A DNA stretch of 64,000 nt, taken from positions 62,001 to 126,000 of the forward strand of contig NZ_BAGJ01000135.1 of assembly GCF_000308775.1 (NCBI RefSeq), given 5' to 3'. The notes under the pieces are model-generated. The model had not been told where the DNA came from. It searched no databases and worked only from the letters and a program-made list of their open reading frames with translations. A program made the translations under genes and the position numbers. This document shows, in pieces, positions 44,668 through 53,517 of this stretch; position 1 is the first letter of the stretch, and each line of letters starts with the position of its first letter. The DNA is from Nocardia testacea NBRC 100365 (GTDB taxonomy: Bacteria; Actinomycetota; Actinomycetes; Mycobacteriales; Mycobacteriaceae).

Positions 44668-46107
44668 ATGAGTACCACCGAGGTCCCCGCGGCGCCCGAG
44701 GGCGCTACCCCGGCGACCAGTTCACCCCGGCCGGGCGGGGGCGCGTTCCGCGCGCTCGCGCTGCGGCTCCATTTCTACGCCGGCCTCTTCGTGGGGCCGT
44801 TTCTGCTGATCGCGGCGATCACCGGCGGTCTCTACGCCGTCGCGCCCGGTATCGAATCCTTCGTGAACCGGGATCTGCTGTCCGTGGATTCCCGTGGACC
44901 CGAGCGGCCACTGGCCGACCAGGTGACCGCGGGGATCGCGGTCCGGCCGGACCTCACCGTGGTGGCGGTCGCGCCCGCGCCCGCACCGGGTGAGACCACC
45001 CGGGTGTTGTTCAGCGATCCCACCCTCGGCGAATCCGAGCGGCGCGCTGTCTTCGTCGATCCGGTGACCGCCCGTCCGGTGGGCGAATCGGTGGTGTACG
45101 GCAGTTCCGGCGCCCTGCCGTTCCGGACGTGGGTGTCCCAGGTGCACCGCCACCTGCACCTCGGCGAACCCGGCCGGCTGTACTCCGAACTGGCGGCCTC
45201 CTGGCTGTGGCTGATCGCTCTCGCCGGGCTCGCCCTGTGGATCCGCCGGGTACGCAGCCGACGGCAGCGCGCCACGGCGCGGTGGCTGTTCGTCCCGAAT
45301 CTCGCGAATGCGCGGGACCGCCGGCTGAATTGGCATGCGGTGGTCGGGGTGTGGATTCTCCCGGTGGCGCTGCTGCTCTCGGCCACCGGCCTGACCTGGT
45401 CGACCTACGCGGGCGCCGATATCGAGACCCTCCGGGAGAATCTCGGCTGGACCACCCCCGCCGTCGCGACCGCGCTCCCCGGGAACGCGGCACCGGCAGA
45501 AACCGCGCACGGCGACCATCACAGCGGTCATCCGGCCGGCCACTCGGTGCCGGTGGACCGGATCCGGCAACTGGACGGCGTCCTCGCCGCGGCCCGCGAG
45601 GCCGGAGTCACCCGCCCGGCGGAGATCACGATCCCGGCGACCGACGGGACCGCGTTCGCGGTGAAGGAACGGCGGCTGCCGGGCACCTTGACCGTCAACG
45701 CCGCGGCCGTCGACGGGTCCACCGGTACCGTCACCGATCGGGTCCCCTACTCCGAATGGCCGTTCATGGCGAAGATGGCCAACTGGGGCATCCAACTCCA
45801 TATGGGCCTGATGTTCGGCCCGCTCAACCAGTTGCTGCTGCTTGCGGCGGCGATCGGTCTGGTCACGGTGATCGTGCGCGGATACCTCATGTGGTGGCGG
45901 CGGCGACCGACGGGAACAGCCCGCCGCTTCCCGGTGGGCAGACCGCCGCGGCGCGGCGCACTGCGCCGGTCGGCGGTTCTGGCGGTGCCGGTGTCGGTCG
46001 CGGCCGCGCTGATCGGCTGGTTCGCTCCGGTATTCGGCCTGAGTCTGCTGGTCTTCCTCGTGGTCGATGTCCTCGTCGGTGCGCTGCGCCGCGTGCGCCC
46101 GGCCTGA
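44668..46107 (+). CDS. PepSY-associated transmembrane protein
   Basis: The protein has 479 residues. After a Pro/Ala-rich start, helix 1 (about 35-55) carries LHFYAGLFVGPFLLIAAITGGLYA, the PepSY_TM signature. Two PepSY-like outer regions follow, separated by helices near 175-195 and 225-250. A His-rich stretch EAHGDHHSGHPAGHS-like lies near 280 in the outer loop and may hold metal. The last helices include MWWRRRP. Relatives act in metal or iron reduction and siderophore use; the role here is not certain. A strong hairpin follows. Confidence 0.82.
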   Translation: MSTTEVPAAPEGATPATSSPRPGGGAFRALALRLHFYAGLFVGPFLLIAAITGGLYAVAPGIESFVNRDLLSVDSRGPERPLADQVTAGIAVRPDLTVVAVAPAPAPGETTRVLFSDPTLGESERRAVFVDPVTARPVGESVVYGSSGALPFRTWVSQVHRHLHLGEPGRLYSELAASWLWLIALAGLALWIRRVRSRRQRATARWLFVPNLANARDRRLNWHAVVGVWILPVALLLSATGLTWSTYAGADIETLRENLGWTTPAVATALPGNAAPAETAHGDHHSGHPAGHSVPVDRIRQLDGVLAAAREAGVTRPAEITIPATDGTAFAVKERRLPGTLTVNAAAVDGSTGTVTDRVPYSEWPFMAKMANWGIQLHMGLMFGPLNQLLLLAAAIGLVTVIVRGYLMWWRRRPTGTARRFPVGRPPRRGALRRSAVLAVPVSVAAALIGWFAPVFGLSLLVFLVVDVLVGALRRVRPA

Positions 46108-46110
46108 GCG

Positions 46111-46151
46111 ATGAGGTCCGGTGCCGCGGTGGCCGCGGTACCGGACCTCAT
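46111..46151. terminator. shared terminator between convergent genes
   Basis: Twelve-base perfect arms ATGAGGTCCGGT (46111-46122) and ACCGGACCTCAT (46140-46151), with a loop that itself folds (CCGCGG twice). It lies between the PepSY gene and galK and overlaps the galK stop codon, so it can end both transcripts. Confidence 0.8.
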
Positions 46152-47296
46152 CGATCGACCGGCCCGGCTCCCGGGCCGGCCACGGCCTCGATGGTCCGCG
46201 CGTCGGGAAAGCCCTTGCGCGCCAGGCGGTCCCGGACCGCCTCCTCGACCCGCCCGGCGGCGGCTGTATCGACCAGGGCGATGATGCTGCCGCCGAAACC
46301 ACCACCGACCATCCGGGAACCGTGGGCCCCGGCCGCGCGAGCCGCGTCCACCGCCGCATCCAGCACTTCGGTGGATACTTCGAAATCGTCACGCAACGAA
46401 TCGTGTCCCGCGTCGAGCAGGGGACCGATCTCGCGCGGGTCGGCACCCGAGCGCAACAGTTCCGCCACCGTGCGCACCCGGTCGTTCTCGCCGAGTACGT
46501 GTCGTGCCCGCCGGTACAGCACCGGATCGGTGAGTCCGCCCAGTTGCCCGGCGTCCTCGATATCGCGCAGCGAAGCGACCCCGAGAGCCGCGGCGGCGGC
46601 GGCGCATTCGGCGCGGCGGGCGCCGTACCCGCCCGCCGCGTGCTCGTGGGTCTGTCCGGTATCGATGACCAGCAGCCGTAGGCCGGTGGCCGCGAGATCG
46701 AACGGAATCTGCTCGAAACCTCCCGTTCCGGACGCACTGAAGGCACGGACATCCAAGTACAGGGCGTGTCCCGCGGTGCAGAGGATGGACGCCGCCTGGT
46801 CCAGGATCCCGGTGGGCGCCCCCACATAGTCGTTTTCGGCGGCCCGGGCGATATCGATCAGTTCCCGGTCGCCGACCTCGGGCGCGCACAGATCGCGGAC
46901 CGCCACCGCGGCAGCGCAGCACAGCGCCGCCGACGAGGACAGTCCGGCCCCGGCCGGCACCGCGCCGTCGAAATCCAGCTCCAACCCCTCGATCCCGTGC
47001 CCCCGGCGCCCGAACTCCGCGACCACGCCCAGCGGGTACCGCGCCCAGCCCGGTAGCAGGTCCCGCTCGGTGGCCAGCGCGGCGGCCGGAAGCCGCACCG
47101 GTTCACCCGGCCGCTGACGCGAGCCCACCCGGACCAGATCGTCACCGTGCCGGACACCTTCGCAGGTGACCACCAGGGGTATCGCTATCGGCAGCACCAA
47201 CCCGTCGTTGTAGTCGGTGTGCTCACCGATCAGGTTGACCCGGCCCGGCGCCGACCATCGACGGCGCCCGCCGGTGCTCTCCTCACGTTGTGTCAC
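46148..47296 (-). CDS. galK: galactokinase
   Basis: The protein has 382 residues, the normal size. GalK phosphorylates galactose with ATP. The signature GRVNLIGEHTDYN (18-30) binds the sugar, the GHMP motif GAGLSSSAALCC binds ATP, and a third motif GGGFGGSIIALV lies near the C terminus. The GTG at 47296 follows TACGGT by 6 bases, so it is leaderless. No galT or galE is adjacent, which is unusual since these often form an operon. Confidence 0.94.
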   Translation of the reverse strand: MTQREESTGGRRRWSAPGRVNLIGEHTDYNDGLVLPIAIPLVVTCEGVRHGDDLVRVGSRQRPGEPVRLPAAALATERDLLPGWARYPLGVVAEFGRRGHGIEGLELDFDGAVPAGAGLSSSAALCCAAAVAVRDLCAPEVGDRELIDIARAAENDYVGAPTGILDQAASILCTAGHALYLDVRAFSASGTGGFEQIPFDLAATGLRLLVIDTGQTHEHAAGGYGARRAECAAAAAALGVASLRDIEDAGQLGGLTDPVLYRRARHVLGENDRVRTVAELLRSGADPREIGPLLDAGHDSLRDDFEVSTEVLDAAVDAARAAGAHGSRMVGGGFGGSIIALVDTAAAGRVEEAVRDRLARKGFPDARTIEAVAGPGAGPVDR

Positions 47297-47600
47297 CGGA
47301 CCACCGTACGAGTCGCCCGGCGGTGGCCGGATCCGCCGCGCCGCCACCATCGCGCCACCTGTTACGACGTTGTTGCGTCAAGAGAGCGACAAATTCGACA
47401 CTGCGTGTCATCATCGGATCCATAGTCCAGGTTTGGTGGGCCGGACGCACCGCGGACGGCTCGGACATCCCCTCGTACAGGAACACTCGGTTTACGTCAG
47501 CCGCCGCTCGATGGACAGGTAGCGCACGACAGACAGATAAGGACCCAGGCCTGCGACGCGGCTCGATTTCACCGGGATCGGAGCGATCAAAGGGGGGCTG
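47297..47600. other. divergent promoter region, no gene
   Basis: About 300 bases lie between galK (minus) and the GGDEF gene (plus). No supported gene. It holds the galK -10 box next to its GTG and an AAAGGGGGG Shine-Dalgarno site directly before the GGDEF start. Confidence 0.5.
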
Positions 47601-49121
47601 ATGATCATCAGCGAACCGCAGGGAGCAGGCCGGCACGGTATCCATCGGATGCGTTATGGCGCAGCGTTTTCCGTGATGGTTGGCGCGCCGCTCGTGGTGC
47701 ATCTGATACTCGGGTCCCGTCCGCTGGCGGTGGCGGTCACCTTGTTCGCGGCCGTCGGCACCGTTGTCATGATCGGCTTCGGCCTGCGCCGGCACCGTCC
47801 GTCACATCCACTGCCGTGGTATCTGCTGGCCGCCTCGGCCCTCCCCTTCGCGACCGGAACCGTGCTGCGGGAACTGACCGGCTACGCGTCCACCCCTCTC
47901 GACGAGATCTGCGCGCTCGCCGGTTATACCGGTTCCGGTCTGGCCGCCCTGATGTGGCTGCGGCCGCGCCAGGCCCGGGCGCACCCCGATATCGTCCTGG
48001 ACTCCGGCCTGATCGGACTGGGCGCGCTGCTGGCGTCCTGGATCTTCCTCGTCGCTCCCGTCCTGCATTCCGAGGCCCCGGGCGTGAACACGGTCACGGC
48101 GGTGGCCCTGCCGGTCTGCGATGCGCTGCTGCTCACCTTGCTGGCACATTCGCTGGCTACCTCGATCCGCTCGGAAACCTCGCTGCGCCTGCTGCACACC
48201 GCGCTGGCGGGAGTGCTGGCAACCGATCTCGGGTTCCGCCTGGTCGCGGCCGGCACTCTGGACACCGCGCCGGAAGTGCTGATCCTTCCGCTGATCGGCG
48301 CGTACCTGGCGGCCGGGGCGGCGGCCCTGCACCCGACCATGGTGACACTGGGTGCGCCGCGGGCGATCCGGATCCACCATTCCCGCCAGCGGGCGAGCGT
48401 CATCGCCGTCGCCCTGGTGCTCTCTTCGCTGGTGCCGGTGGCGCGCGCCCCGCTGAGCCCGCTCGACCAGGTCATCGTGTCCTCGGTGCTCGCCCTGCTG
48501 CTCATCGGATTGCTGATCCGCAGCGAACGCGCGATCGGCCACAGCGCCCGCAGCGAACGGCGCGCCCAGTATCAGGCCGACCACGATCCGCTCACCGGGT
48601 TGCTCAACCGTTCCGCACTACTGCGGGTACTGCATCGGGAACACCGGGATTGGGCCGAACGCCCCCTCTGTCTGCTGTTCATCGATCTCGACGAGTTCAA
48701 GGCGATCAACGACAGCTACGGGCACACCGTCGGCGACGAGTTGATCGCCGAAGCCGCCACCCGCATCCGCTCCACCGTGCGCCGCGACGATGTAGTGGCC
48801 CGCTACGGCGGGGACGAATTCGTCGTCCTGGCTCCGCTGGAGCGAATGGAAGCGACCAAAATGGCCGAACGCCTACTCGGTGTGTTCATGAAGCCGTTCC
48901 AGCTCAGCACCGGCGAAGTCCCACTGACCGCCAGTATCGGGCTGGCCTGCGGTGGCCCCCGCGATATCGACGCCAGCATCTACGACCTCATCCGCGATGC
49001 GGACGCGGCCATGTACCAGGCGAAACGGCGCGGCTTCGGCTACATGTTCCACGACACGATCCGCTACACCCCGGCCGAGCCGAACCGCCACGGCTGGCGA
49101 CCGCGGGAAACAGCTGTCTGA
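47601..49121 (+). CDS. membrane-bound diguanylate cyclase (GGDEF)
   Basis: The protein has 506 residues. Eight to ten helices fill residues 20-305. The catalytic domain follows, with DPLTGLLNRSAL (329-340), the metal-binding FIDLDEFKAIND, and the intact signature RYGGDEF (401-407). The inhibitory site RxxD is Arg394-Asp397, five residues before GGDEF, so product feedback is expected. It makes the messenger c-di-GMP from GTP. No EAL or HD-GYP gene is in the window. The start has an AAAGGGGGG site. Confidence 0.93.
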   Translation: MIISEPQGAGRHGIHRMRYGAAFSVMVGAPLVVHLILGSRPLAVAVTLFAAVGTVVMIGFGLRRHRPSHPLPWYLLAASALPFATGTVLRELTGYASTPLDEICALAGYTGSGLAALMWLRPRQARAHPDIVLDSGLIGLGALLASWIFLVAPVLHSEAPGVNTVTAVALPVCDALLLTLLAHSLATSIRSETSLRLLHTALAGVLATDLGFRLVAAGTLDTAPEVLILPLIGAYLAAGAAALHPTMVTLGAPRAIRIHHSRQRASVIAVALVLSSLVPVARAPLSPLDQVIVSSVLALLLIGLLIRSERAIGHSARSERRAQYQADHDPLTGLLNRSALLRVLHREHRDWAERPLCLLFIDLDEFKAINDSYGHTVGDELIAEAATRIRSTVRRDDVVARYGGDEFVVLAPLERMEATKMAERLLGVFMKPFQLSTGEVPLTASIGLACGGPRDIDASIYDLIRDADAAMYQAKRRGFGYMFHDTIRYTPAEPNRHGWRPRETAV

Positions 49122-49216
49122 CACCGCCCGGAGACCACCCGGACGCGCACGTCGATCGGCCCCGGGCGGTCGGCAACACCCTGACACGCAACGAATGCCG
49201 TGCTCCGGGCCGCCGA

Positions 49217-49252
49217 GCGCGCCCCCGAGCAGCGGCAGCTCGGGGGACGCGC
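49217..49252. terminator. hairpin between convergent genes
   Basis: CCCCCGAGC (49222-49230) pairs with GCTCGGGGG (49238-49246), extended by GCGC arms with one mismatch. It separates the GGDEF gene from the convergent Ala/Pro-rich gene. Confidence 0.65.
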
Positions 49253-49267
49253 ATTCGCGGACTCGTC

Positions 49268-50023
49268 TCAGTCCGTGAGCTCTTCGAGAAGTTTGCGCGC
49301 CTGCTCGAGTTCGGCCTGCAACTGCTGGACCTTGGCCTCCTGGGCGCCCCGCACCGATTCGAGCAGGCCGTCCACCACCTCGGACACCTCCGGCGGCAAC
49401 AGTTTCGCCGCCTGGGCCACGGCGGTACCGGTGACCGGGACCGCCCGCGCGGTCCGCTTCTTGCCCGCGGTGACATCGACGGTCCACTCACCGTCGGCGG
49501 TGCCGTTGATGGTGACGGTGACCTCCGGCGTCTTGGTCTTGCGGGCGGCCGGTGCCTTGGCCGCCTTGGCAGCGGACGGGGTCCGCGGCGCCGCGGCCGA
49601 CTTCGGCTCGGCGGCAGCGCTCTTCGCGGGGGCGGGCGCCGGTTTCCGGTCCGCGGCCGAGGGGGCGGAGGTGGTCGGGGACGCGGCGGAAGTCACGGGC
49701 GGTTCCTTCTTCTCGGGGGCGGGTTGCGGTGTGGGCGGCGGCGCGGTGGCCGGCTTGTCACGCTGGGGTTTTACCAGCGTGACCTCGGTGGGTCCGAATG
49801 ACAGCACATCCTTGGACCCGGTAGGCCGGATCTGCAGGAAGTCGCCGTCGGCGGGATCGCCGAGCGAGACCACCTTGCCCGACCGTCCCTCGGTGACCCC
49901 CACCGCCGCGGCGGTGAACCAGACCATCGGCGGGCGCCCCGCGTCGATCTCCGCGGCGATCTGCTCGAGGTCGTTGTCGGACAGAGGTTTCGGCTTCGCG
50001 CTCGATGGTGTTCGCGACGGCAT
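49268..50023 (-). CDS. Ala/Pro/Lys-rich protein of a conserved actinobacterial family
   Basis: The protein has 251 residues. The N-terminal 80 residues are globular (LSDNDLEQIAAEIDAGRPP; VVSLGDPADGDFLQIRPTGSKDVLSFGPTEVTLV) and read like the conserved part of a DUF6319-type family; I hold that name loosely. A 90-residue Ala/Pro/Lys linker, histone-like in make-up, is followed by a second beta segment and a C-terminal coiled coil (AQEAKVQQLQAELEQARKLLEEL). The start ATG has GGAGT upstream. Function unknown; binding of nucleic acid through the basic linker is a possibility. Confidence 0.7.
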   Translation of the reverse strand: MPSRTPSSAKPKPLSDNDLEQIAAEIDAGRPPMVWFTAAAVGVTEGRSGKVVSLGDPADGDFLQIRPTGSKDVLSFGPTEVTLVKPQRDKPATAPPPTPQPAPEKKEPPVTSAASPTTSAPSAADRKPAPAPAKSAAAEPKSAAAPRTPSAAKAAKAPAARKTKTPEVTVTINGTADGEWTVDVTAGKKRTARAVPVTGTAVAQAAKLLPPEVSEVVDGLLESVRGAQEAKVQQLQAELEQARKLLEELTD

Positions 50024-50132
50024 GGGCACTCCGGGCAATCTCACTGGTTCGTCGAATAGCTGCGTGCACAGATGATGCCGCACCGCACCGACATTTTCAC
50101 AAGCAGGGACGGCTACGTCGCTCGGCCACCCG

Positions 50133-50146
50133 TAGAACGTGTTCTA
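50133..50146. promoter_or_regulatory. KstR-type operator
   Basis: TAGAACGTGTTCTA fits the known KstR consensus TNNAACNNGTTNNA at every fixed position. KstR represses cholesterol and steroid catabolic genes in mycobacteria and rhodococci. It lies 39 bases before the start of the isomerase-like gene and overlaps a TATTGT hexamer. Confidence 0.82.
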
Positions 50147-50184
50147 TTGTGGGAGCGAATTCCGGCCATCCGAAGGGAGTCACC

Positions 50185-51000
50185 GTGTCGCTGGACCCGA
50201 CCGCCGCGGATCTGCGCGAGGCCGTGCTCGCATCCCCTCGCGCCGTCGCGGCCCACGACCGGGCTGCCTGGGTGGGCCTGTTCGCGACCGGTGCGGTGGT
50301 CAATGATCCGGTCGGCTCGCAACCGCACACCGGATACGACGCGATCGGCCGGTTCTACGACACCTTCATCGCCCCCAACGACATCGTGTTCGATGTGGCC
50401 CACGATTTCGCCGGTCCGGCGACGGTGTTGCGCGATCTCACCATCACCATCACGATGTCGACCGGCGCCCGGGTCCGGGTGCCGATGCATCTGCGCTACG
50501 AAGTGGTCGAGCAGGACGGCGCACTGCGGATCGGATACCTGGCCGCGTACTGGGAACTCGTGCCCATGGTCGGGCAGCTCATGGGCACCGGACCGAAGGG
50601 ATGGCGGGCGGGCACCCGGCTCGGCGGCCTGCTGCTGCGCAATCAGGGCGTTCACGGTCTGATCGGTATGGCCCGGGCGTGCACCGGTATCGGTTCCGCC
50701 GGAAAACGGATTGCGCAACGGCTGTGCGCGGCGGCGGCCGCCGGCGATACCGCGGCCGTCACGGCACTGACCGGCGACCGCGACACCGTGCGGTTGTGGT
50801 CGGGCGAGTCGATCAGCAGCGCGGAGCTGGCCGTGCGAGCGCGTGGCCTGCGGCAGGGCAAAACGCTGGCGGCGGGTCGTTCGGTGACGATCAGTGCCGA
50901 TCTGCCGTCGGGCCCGGCGCTGCTGATCCTGGACTTCCACCCCACCCGGGACCGGATCGAGACGCTCCGGGTGCACACGCACACCGTCACCGCTCGCTAG
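50185..51000 (+). CDS. SnoaL/ketosteroid-isomerase-like protein, two-part
   Basis: The protein has 271 residues. The GTG at 50185 has AAGGGAG 6 bases upstream. The first 135 residues (AAHDRAAWVGLFATGAVVNDPVG, GYDAIGRFYDTFIAPNDIVFDV, LRYEVVEQDGALRIGYLAAYWEL) have the cone fold pattern of NTF2/steroid isomerases, with a plausible catalytic Asp near DPVGSQPH. A second, weaker half follows. The KstR operator upstream ties it to steroid catabolism. The isomerase activity is inferred from fold and regulation. Confidence 0.78.
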   Translation: MSLDPTAADLREAVLASPRAVAAHDRAAWVGLFATGAVVNDPVGSQPHTGYDAIGRFYDTFIAPNDIVFDVAHDFAGPATVLRDLTITITMSTGARVRVPMHLRYEVVEQDGALRIGYLAAYWELVPMVGQLMGTGPKGWRAGTRLGGLLLRNQGVHGLIGMARACTGIGSAGKRIAQRLCAAAAAGDTAAVTALTGDRDTVRLWSGESISSAELAVRARGLRQGKTLAAGRSVTISADLPSGPALLILDFHPTRDRIETLRVHTHTVTAR

Positions 51001-51199
51001 CCGGCGGCCGGGCCGCGGACCGGCGCACCGCCGAGGACCCGGCAGGCGGCTCTCGGTCTCGCGGCCGGGACCTCAGATCCGCGCCACGCTCAACAGGGCA
51101 CGATTGCGCACCGGCTCCGGGCGCTCTATTTACTGAGACGCAGAGTCCCGGTAAATTCGTCCGCAGAGAGATGTACGCCATACGCACGAGGAGGCACCG

Positions 51200-52201
51200 A
51201 TGACGCCGTCGACTCTGCCGCGGGCTCCCAGGCTGGACGCCCGGTATCGCGAGACGCTGGAAACACTGTCGGAGGGCTCGGTGCACCGCCGGTTCGACCC
51301 GTACCTGGATATCGAGTGGGATTCGCCCGAACTCGCCCTCGATCGAGACGACCCCCGCTGGGTCCTCTCCCCCGACTACGATCCGCTCGGCGCCACCCGC
51401 TGGTATCGGGAACTGCCGCAGGCGAGGCAGATCGAGATCGGCCGCTGGCGGATCGCCAACGCCATCAAGGTCGGGGCGGCCTTCGAAACCGTCCTCATCC
51501 GGGGGATGATGCAGTACATCGCAAAACTGCCCAACGGGTCGCCGGAGTTCCGCTACTGCCTGCACGAGATGACCGAAGAGTGCAACCACATCCAGATGTT
51601 CCAGGAGCTGGTGAACCGGATCGGCGACGATGTCCCCGGGATGCGCCCGATCTTCCGGGCGCTCTCACCGTTCATCGGCGTGGCCGGGGGCTACGCGCAT
51701 GTGGTGCTGTTCCTGGGCATCCTCGGCGGCGAGGAACCGATCGACCACTACCAGAAGGCGATGATCCGCAACGGCGCGAACCTGCCGCCGCTGGTGGTGC
51801 GGACGATGGAAATCCATATCGCCGAGGAGGCGCGTCACATCTCCTTCGCGGGAGAGTTCCTGCGCGCGCATATCGCGAAACTCGGCCCGGTCTCCACCGC
51901 GCTGTGCGGGCTCTCCTTCCCGCTGGCGCTGCGCTGGCTGGCCGGGGAGATCATGGCGCCGCCGCCGGAGTTCGCCCGCCGCTTCGACGTGCCGCGCGAG
52001 GTCATCGAGGAAGCGTTCTGGCGGAGCCCGCACTCGCGGCGGATCCTGTCCGGCTACTTCGGCGATATGCGCGCCCTCGCCGACGAACTCGGTCTGATGA
52101 ACCCGGTCACCTCGCGGCTGTGGCGGGCACTGGGCATCGACGGCGACCGCTCGCGCTACCGCAGCGAACCGGAGCGCCGGGTTCGGACCTCGGTGGCCTG
52201 A
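51200..52201 (+). CDS. AurF-type di-iron N-oxygenase
   Basis: The protein has 333 residues. The ATG has GAGGAGG upstream. The di-iron ligand clusters are EMTEECNH (123-130; Glu126/127, His130) and MEIHIAEEARH (203-213; Glu204, His206, Glu209/210, His213), with Glu96 of the first helix. This matches AurF, which oxidises p-aminobenzoate. The substrate here is unknown. It lies 200 bases after the KstR-linked gene and just before a convergent TetR gene. Confidence 0.9.
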   Translation: MTPSTLPRAPRLDARYRETLETLSEGSVHRRFDPYLDIEWDSPELALDRDDPRWVLSPDYDPLGATRWYRELPQARQIEIGRWRIANAIKVGAAFETVLIRGMMQYIAKLPNGSPEFRYCLHEMTEECNHIQMFQELVNRIGDDVPGMRPIFRALSPFIGVAGGYAHVVLFLGILGGEEPIDHYQKAMIRNGANLPPLVVRTMEIHIAEEARHISFAGEFLRAHIAKLGPVSTALCGLSFPLALRWLAGEIMAPPPEFARRFDVPREVIEEAFWRSPHSRRILSGYFGDMRALADELGLMNPVTSRLWRALGIDGDRSRYRSEPERRVRTSVA

Positions 52202-52256
52202 CCCGGGACGGCCGGGCCGGCCGACGACGTTCGGCCCGGTCGACGACCCCGCACCC

Positions 52257-52988
52257 TCACGGGGCCGAACCACGCAGTCCGGCCACCACCTGTGCCAATT
52301 CCCGGTCCGGGTCCACCGTCACACCGACCGTCCGGGCCGCGCCGTCGAGGATGTACCAGGCGTAGCCGGAGAGGTCCGCGACCATTTCCGCCCGCGTCCG
52401 GCTCGGCTCCGGATCGGCGACCCACGCGGCCAGCACCCCTTCGACCATGGTCACCACGGCGAACGGCACCGGCTCCAGCGCGGCCGACTCCACCTCCACA
52501 ATGCGGGCGATCGCCTCGATCAGCTCACGGGACCGCTCGGTGATCCGGATCTTCAGGCTGGAGATCGCGTCCACACTGTCGGGTCCGCCGACGGGCGGGC
52601 CGGTCCGCGCGAACGCCGCGAGGTTGGGGTGGTCGCCCATCCAGTCGGCGACCGCGCGGACCGTCCGGGTGATGATCTCGCGCACCGAGCCGGACGAGAC
52701 GTCCAGCTGCGCGTCCAGTACGGCCCCCAGCTCGTCGATCAGGTACGACCGGATGCGCCGGTCCAGATCCTCGCGACCGCTGAACTGCCGATACACGACG
52801 GATTTGGCCACCCCCGCCCGCTCGGCGATCTGACGCACCGGCACGTCGGCGCCCAGCGGCTTCTCCTCCAGCAGCTCGACCGCGGCCCGCAGGATGCGTA
52901 ACTGACGCTCGGTATTGTGCTGCTCCCAGCGCGCCTCGTATCCGTTGACCTCCCCCGGAATCCGCGATCGCGACGACGCCACCGACAT
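52257..52988 (-). CDS. TetR-family transcriptional regulator
   Basis: The protein has 243 residues. The ATG at 52988 lies 7 bases after TACACT (53001-52996), a leaderless promoter; a GTG at 53009 is in frame but overlaps the -10 box. The helix-turn-helix reads RILRAAVELLEEKP and VRQIAERAGVAKSVVYRQFSGREDL. It is convergent with the AurF gene (55 bases apart), so it may regulate that enzyme from a distance, or the upstream region of its own promoter. Confidence 0.9.
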   Translation of the reverse strand: MSVASSRSRIPGEVNGYEARWEQHNTERQLRILRAAVELLEEKPLGADVPVRQIAERAGVAKSVVYRQFSGREDLDRRIRSYLIDELGAVLDAQLDVSSGSVREIITRTVRAVADWMGDHPNLAAFARTGPPVGGPDSVDAISSLKIRITERSRELIEAIARIVEVESAALEPVPFAVVTMVEGVLAAWVADPEPSRTRAEMVADLSGYAWYILDGAARTVGVTVDPDRELAQVVAGLRGSAP

Positions 52989-53079
52989 GCCTGGCAGTGT
53001 ACTCAGCACCGCCGCCGGCAGCGGCCGGTCCCGCCTCGTTCCGCCCCGCCGGCCGCTCGACCGGGGATTTCTTCACCGA

Positions 53080-53370
53080 GATTTCATATGCCCGCTCGTT
53101 CTGCACGATCAAATGAAAGTACATTTACACCGGCATTAATTCGGGATCGCGCGCGTACATTGCGCAATACATTCGCCATATATTACAAACCGGTCGTTTT
53201 GTCGACTCCGGCTGCGCCGGCGGGTCGCGTAGCATCGGAAGATGTTCTCGCACAGACACATCCAGAATACCGTGCGAACAGTGGGTTCCACCCCGGAAAA
53301 GTCGCCGGCTGCCCCCGGATTCCAATCCGTGGGCAGTCGGAACGAAAAACGCTAGAATTGCGGCACATTG
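53080..53370. other. AT-rich non-coding interval
   Basis: This stretch is clearly richer in A+T than its surroundings, with TTTCAT/ATGAAA inverted words at about 53088 and 53112 and an AAATG-N6-CATTT dyad near 53112. No gene is supported. In actinobacteria such tracts attract the silencer Lsr2 (inference). Confidence 0.5.
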
Positions 53371-53517
53371 GTACCGGGCGGGTCCGGCGATCTGCTGTCA
53401 CTACGTTGCTCGGTCGCGGGAATTCCCGGCGACACCGGTGACTGGGGCGGCGCAATCGGAGCAGCGTACGAATACGCGCAGCGACCCGCCGGCGCACCAC
53501 GCGTACAGGAGGCAAGG

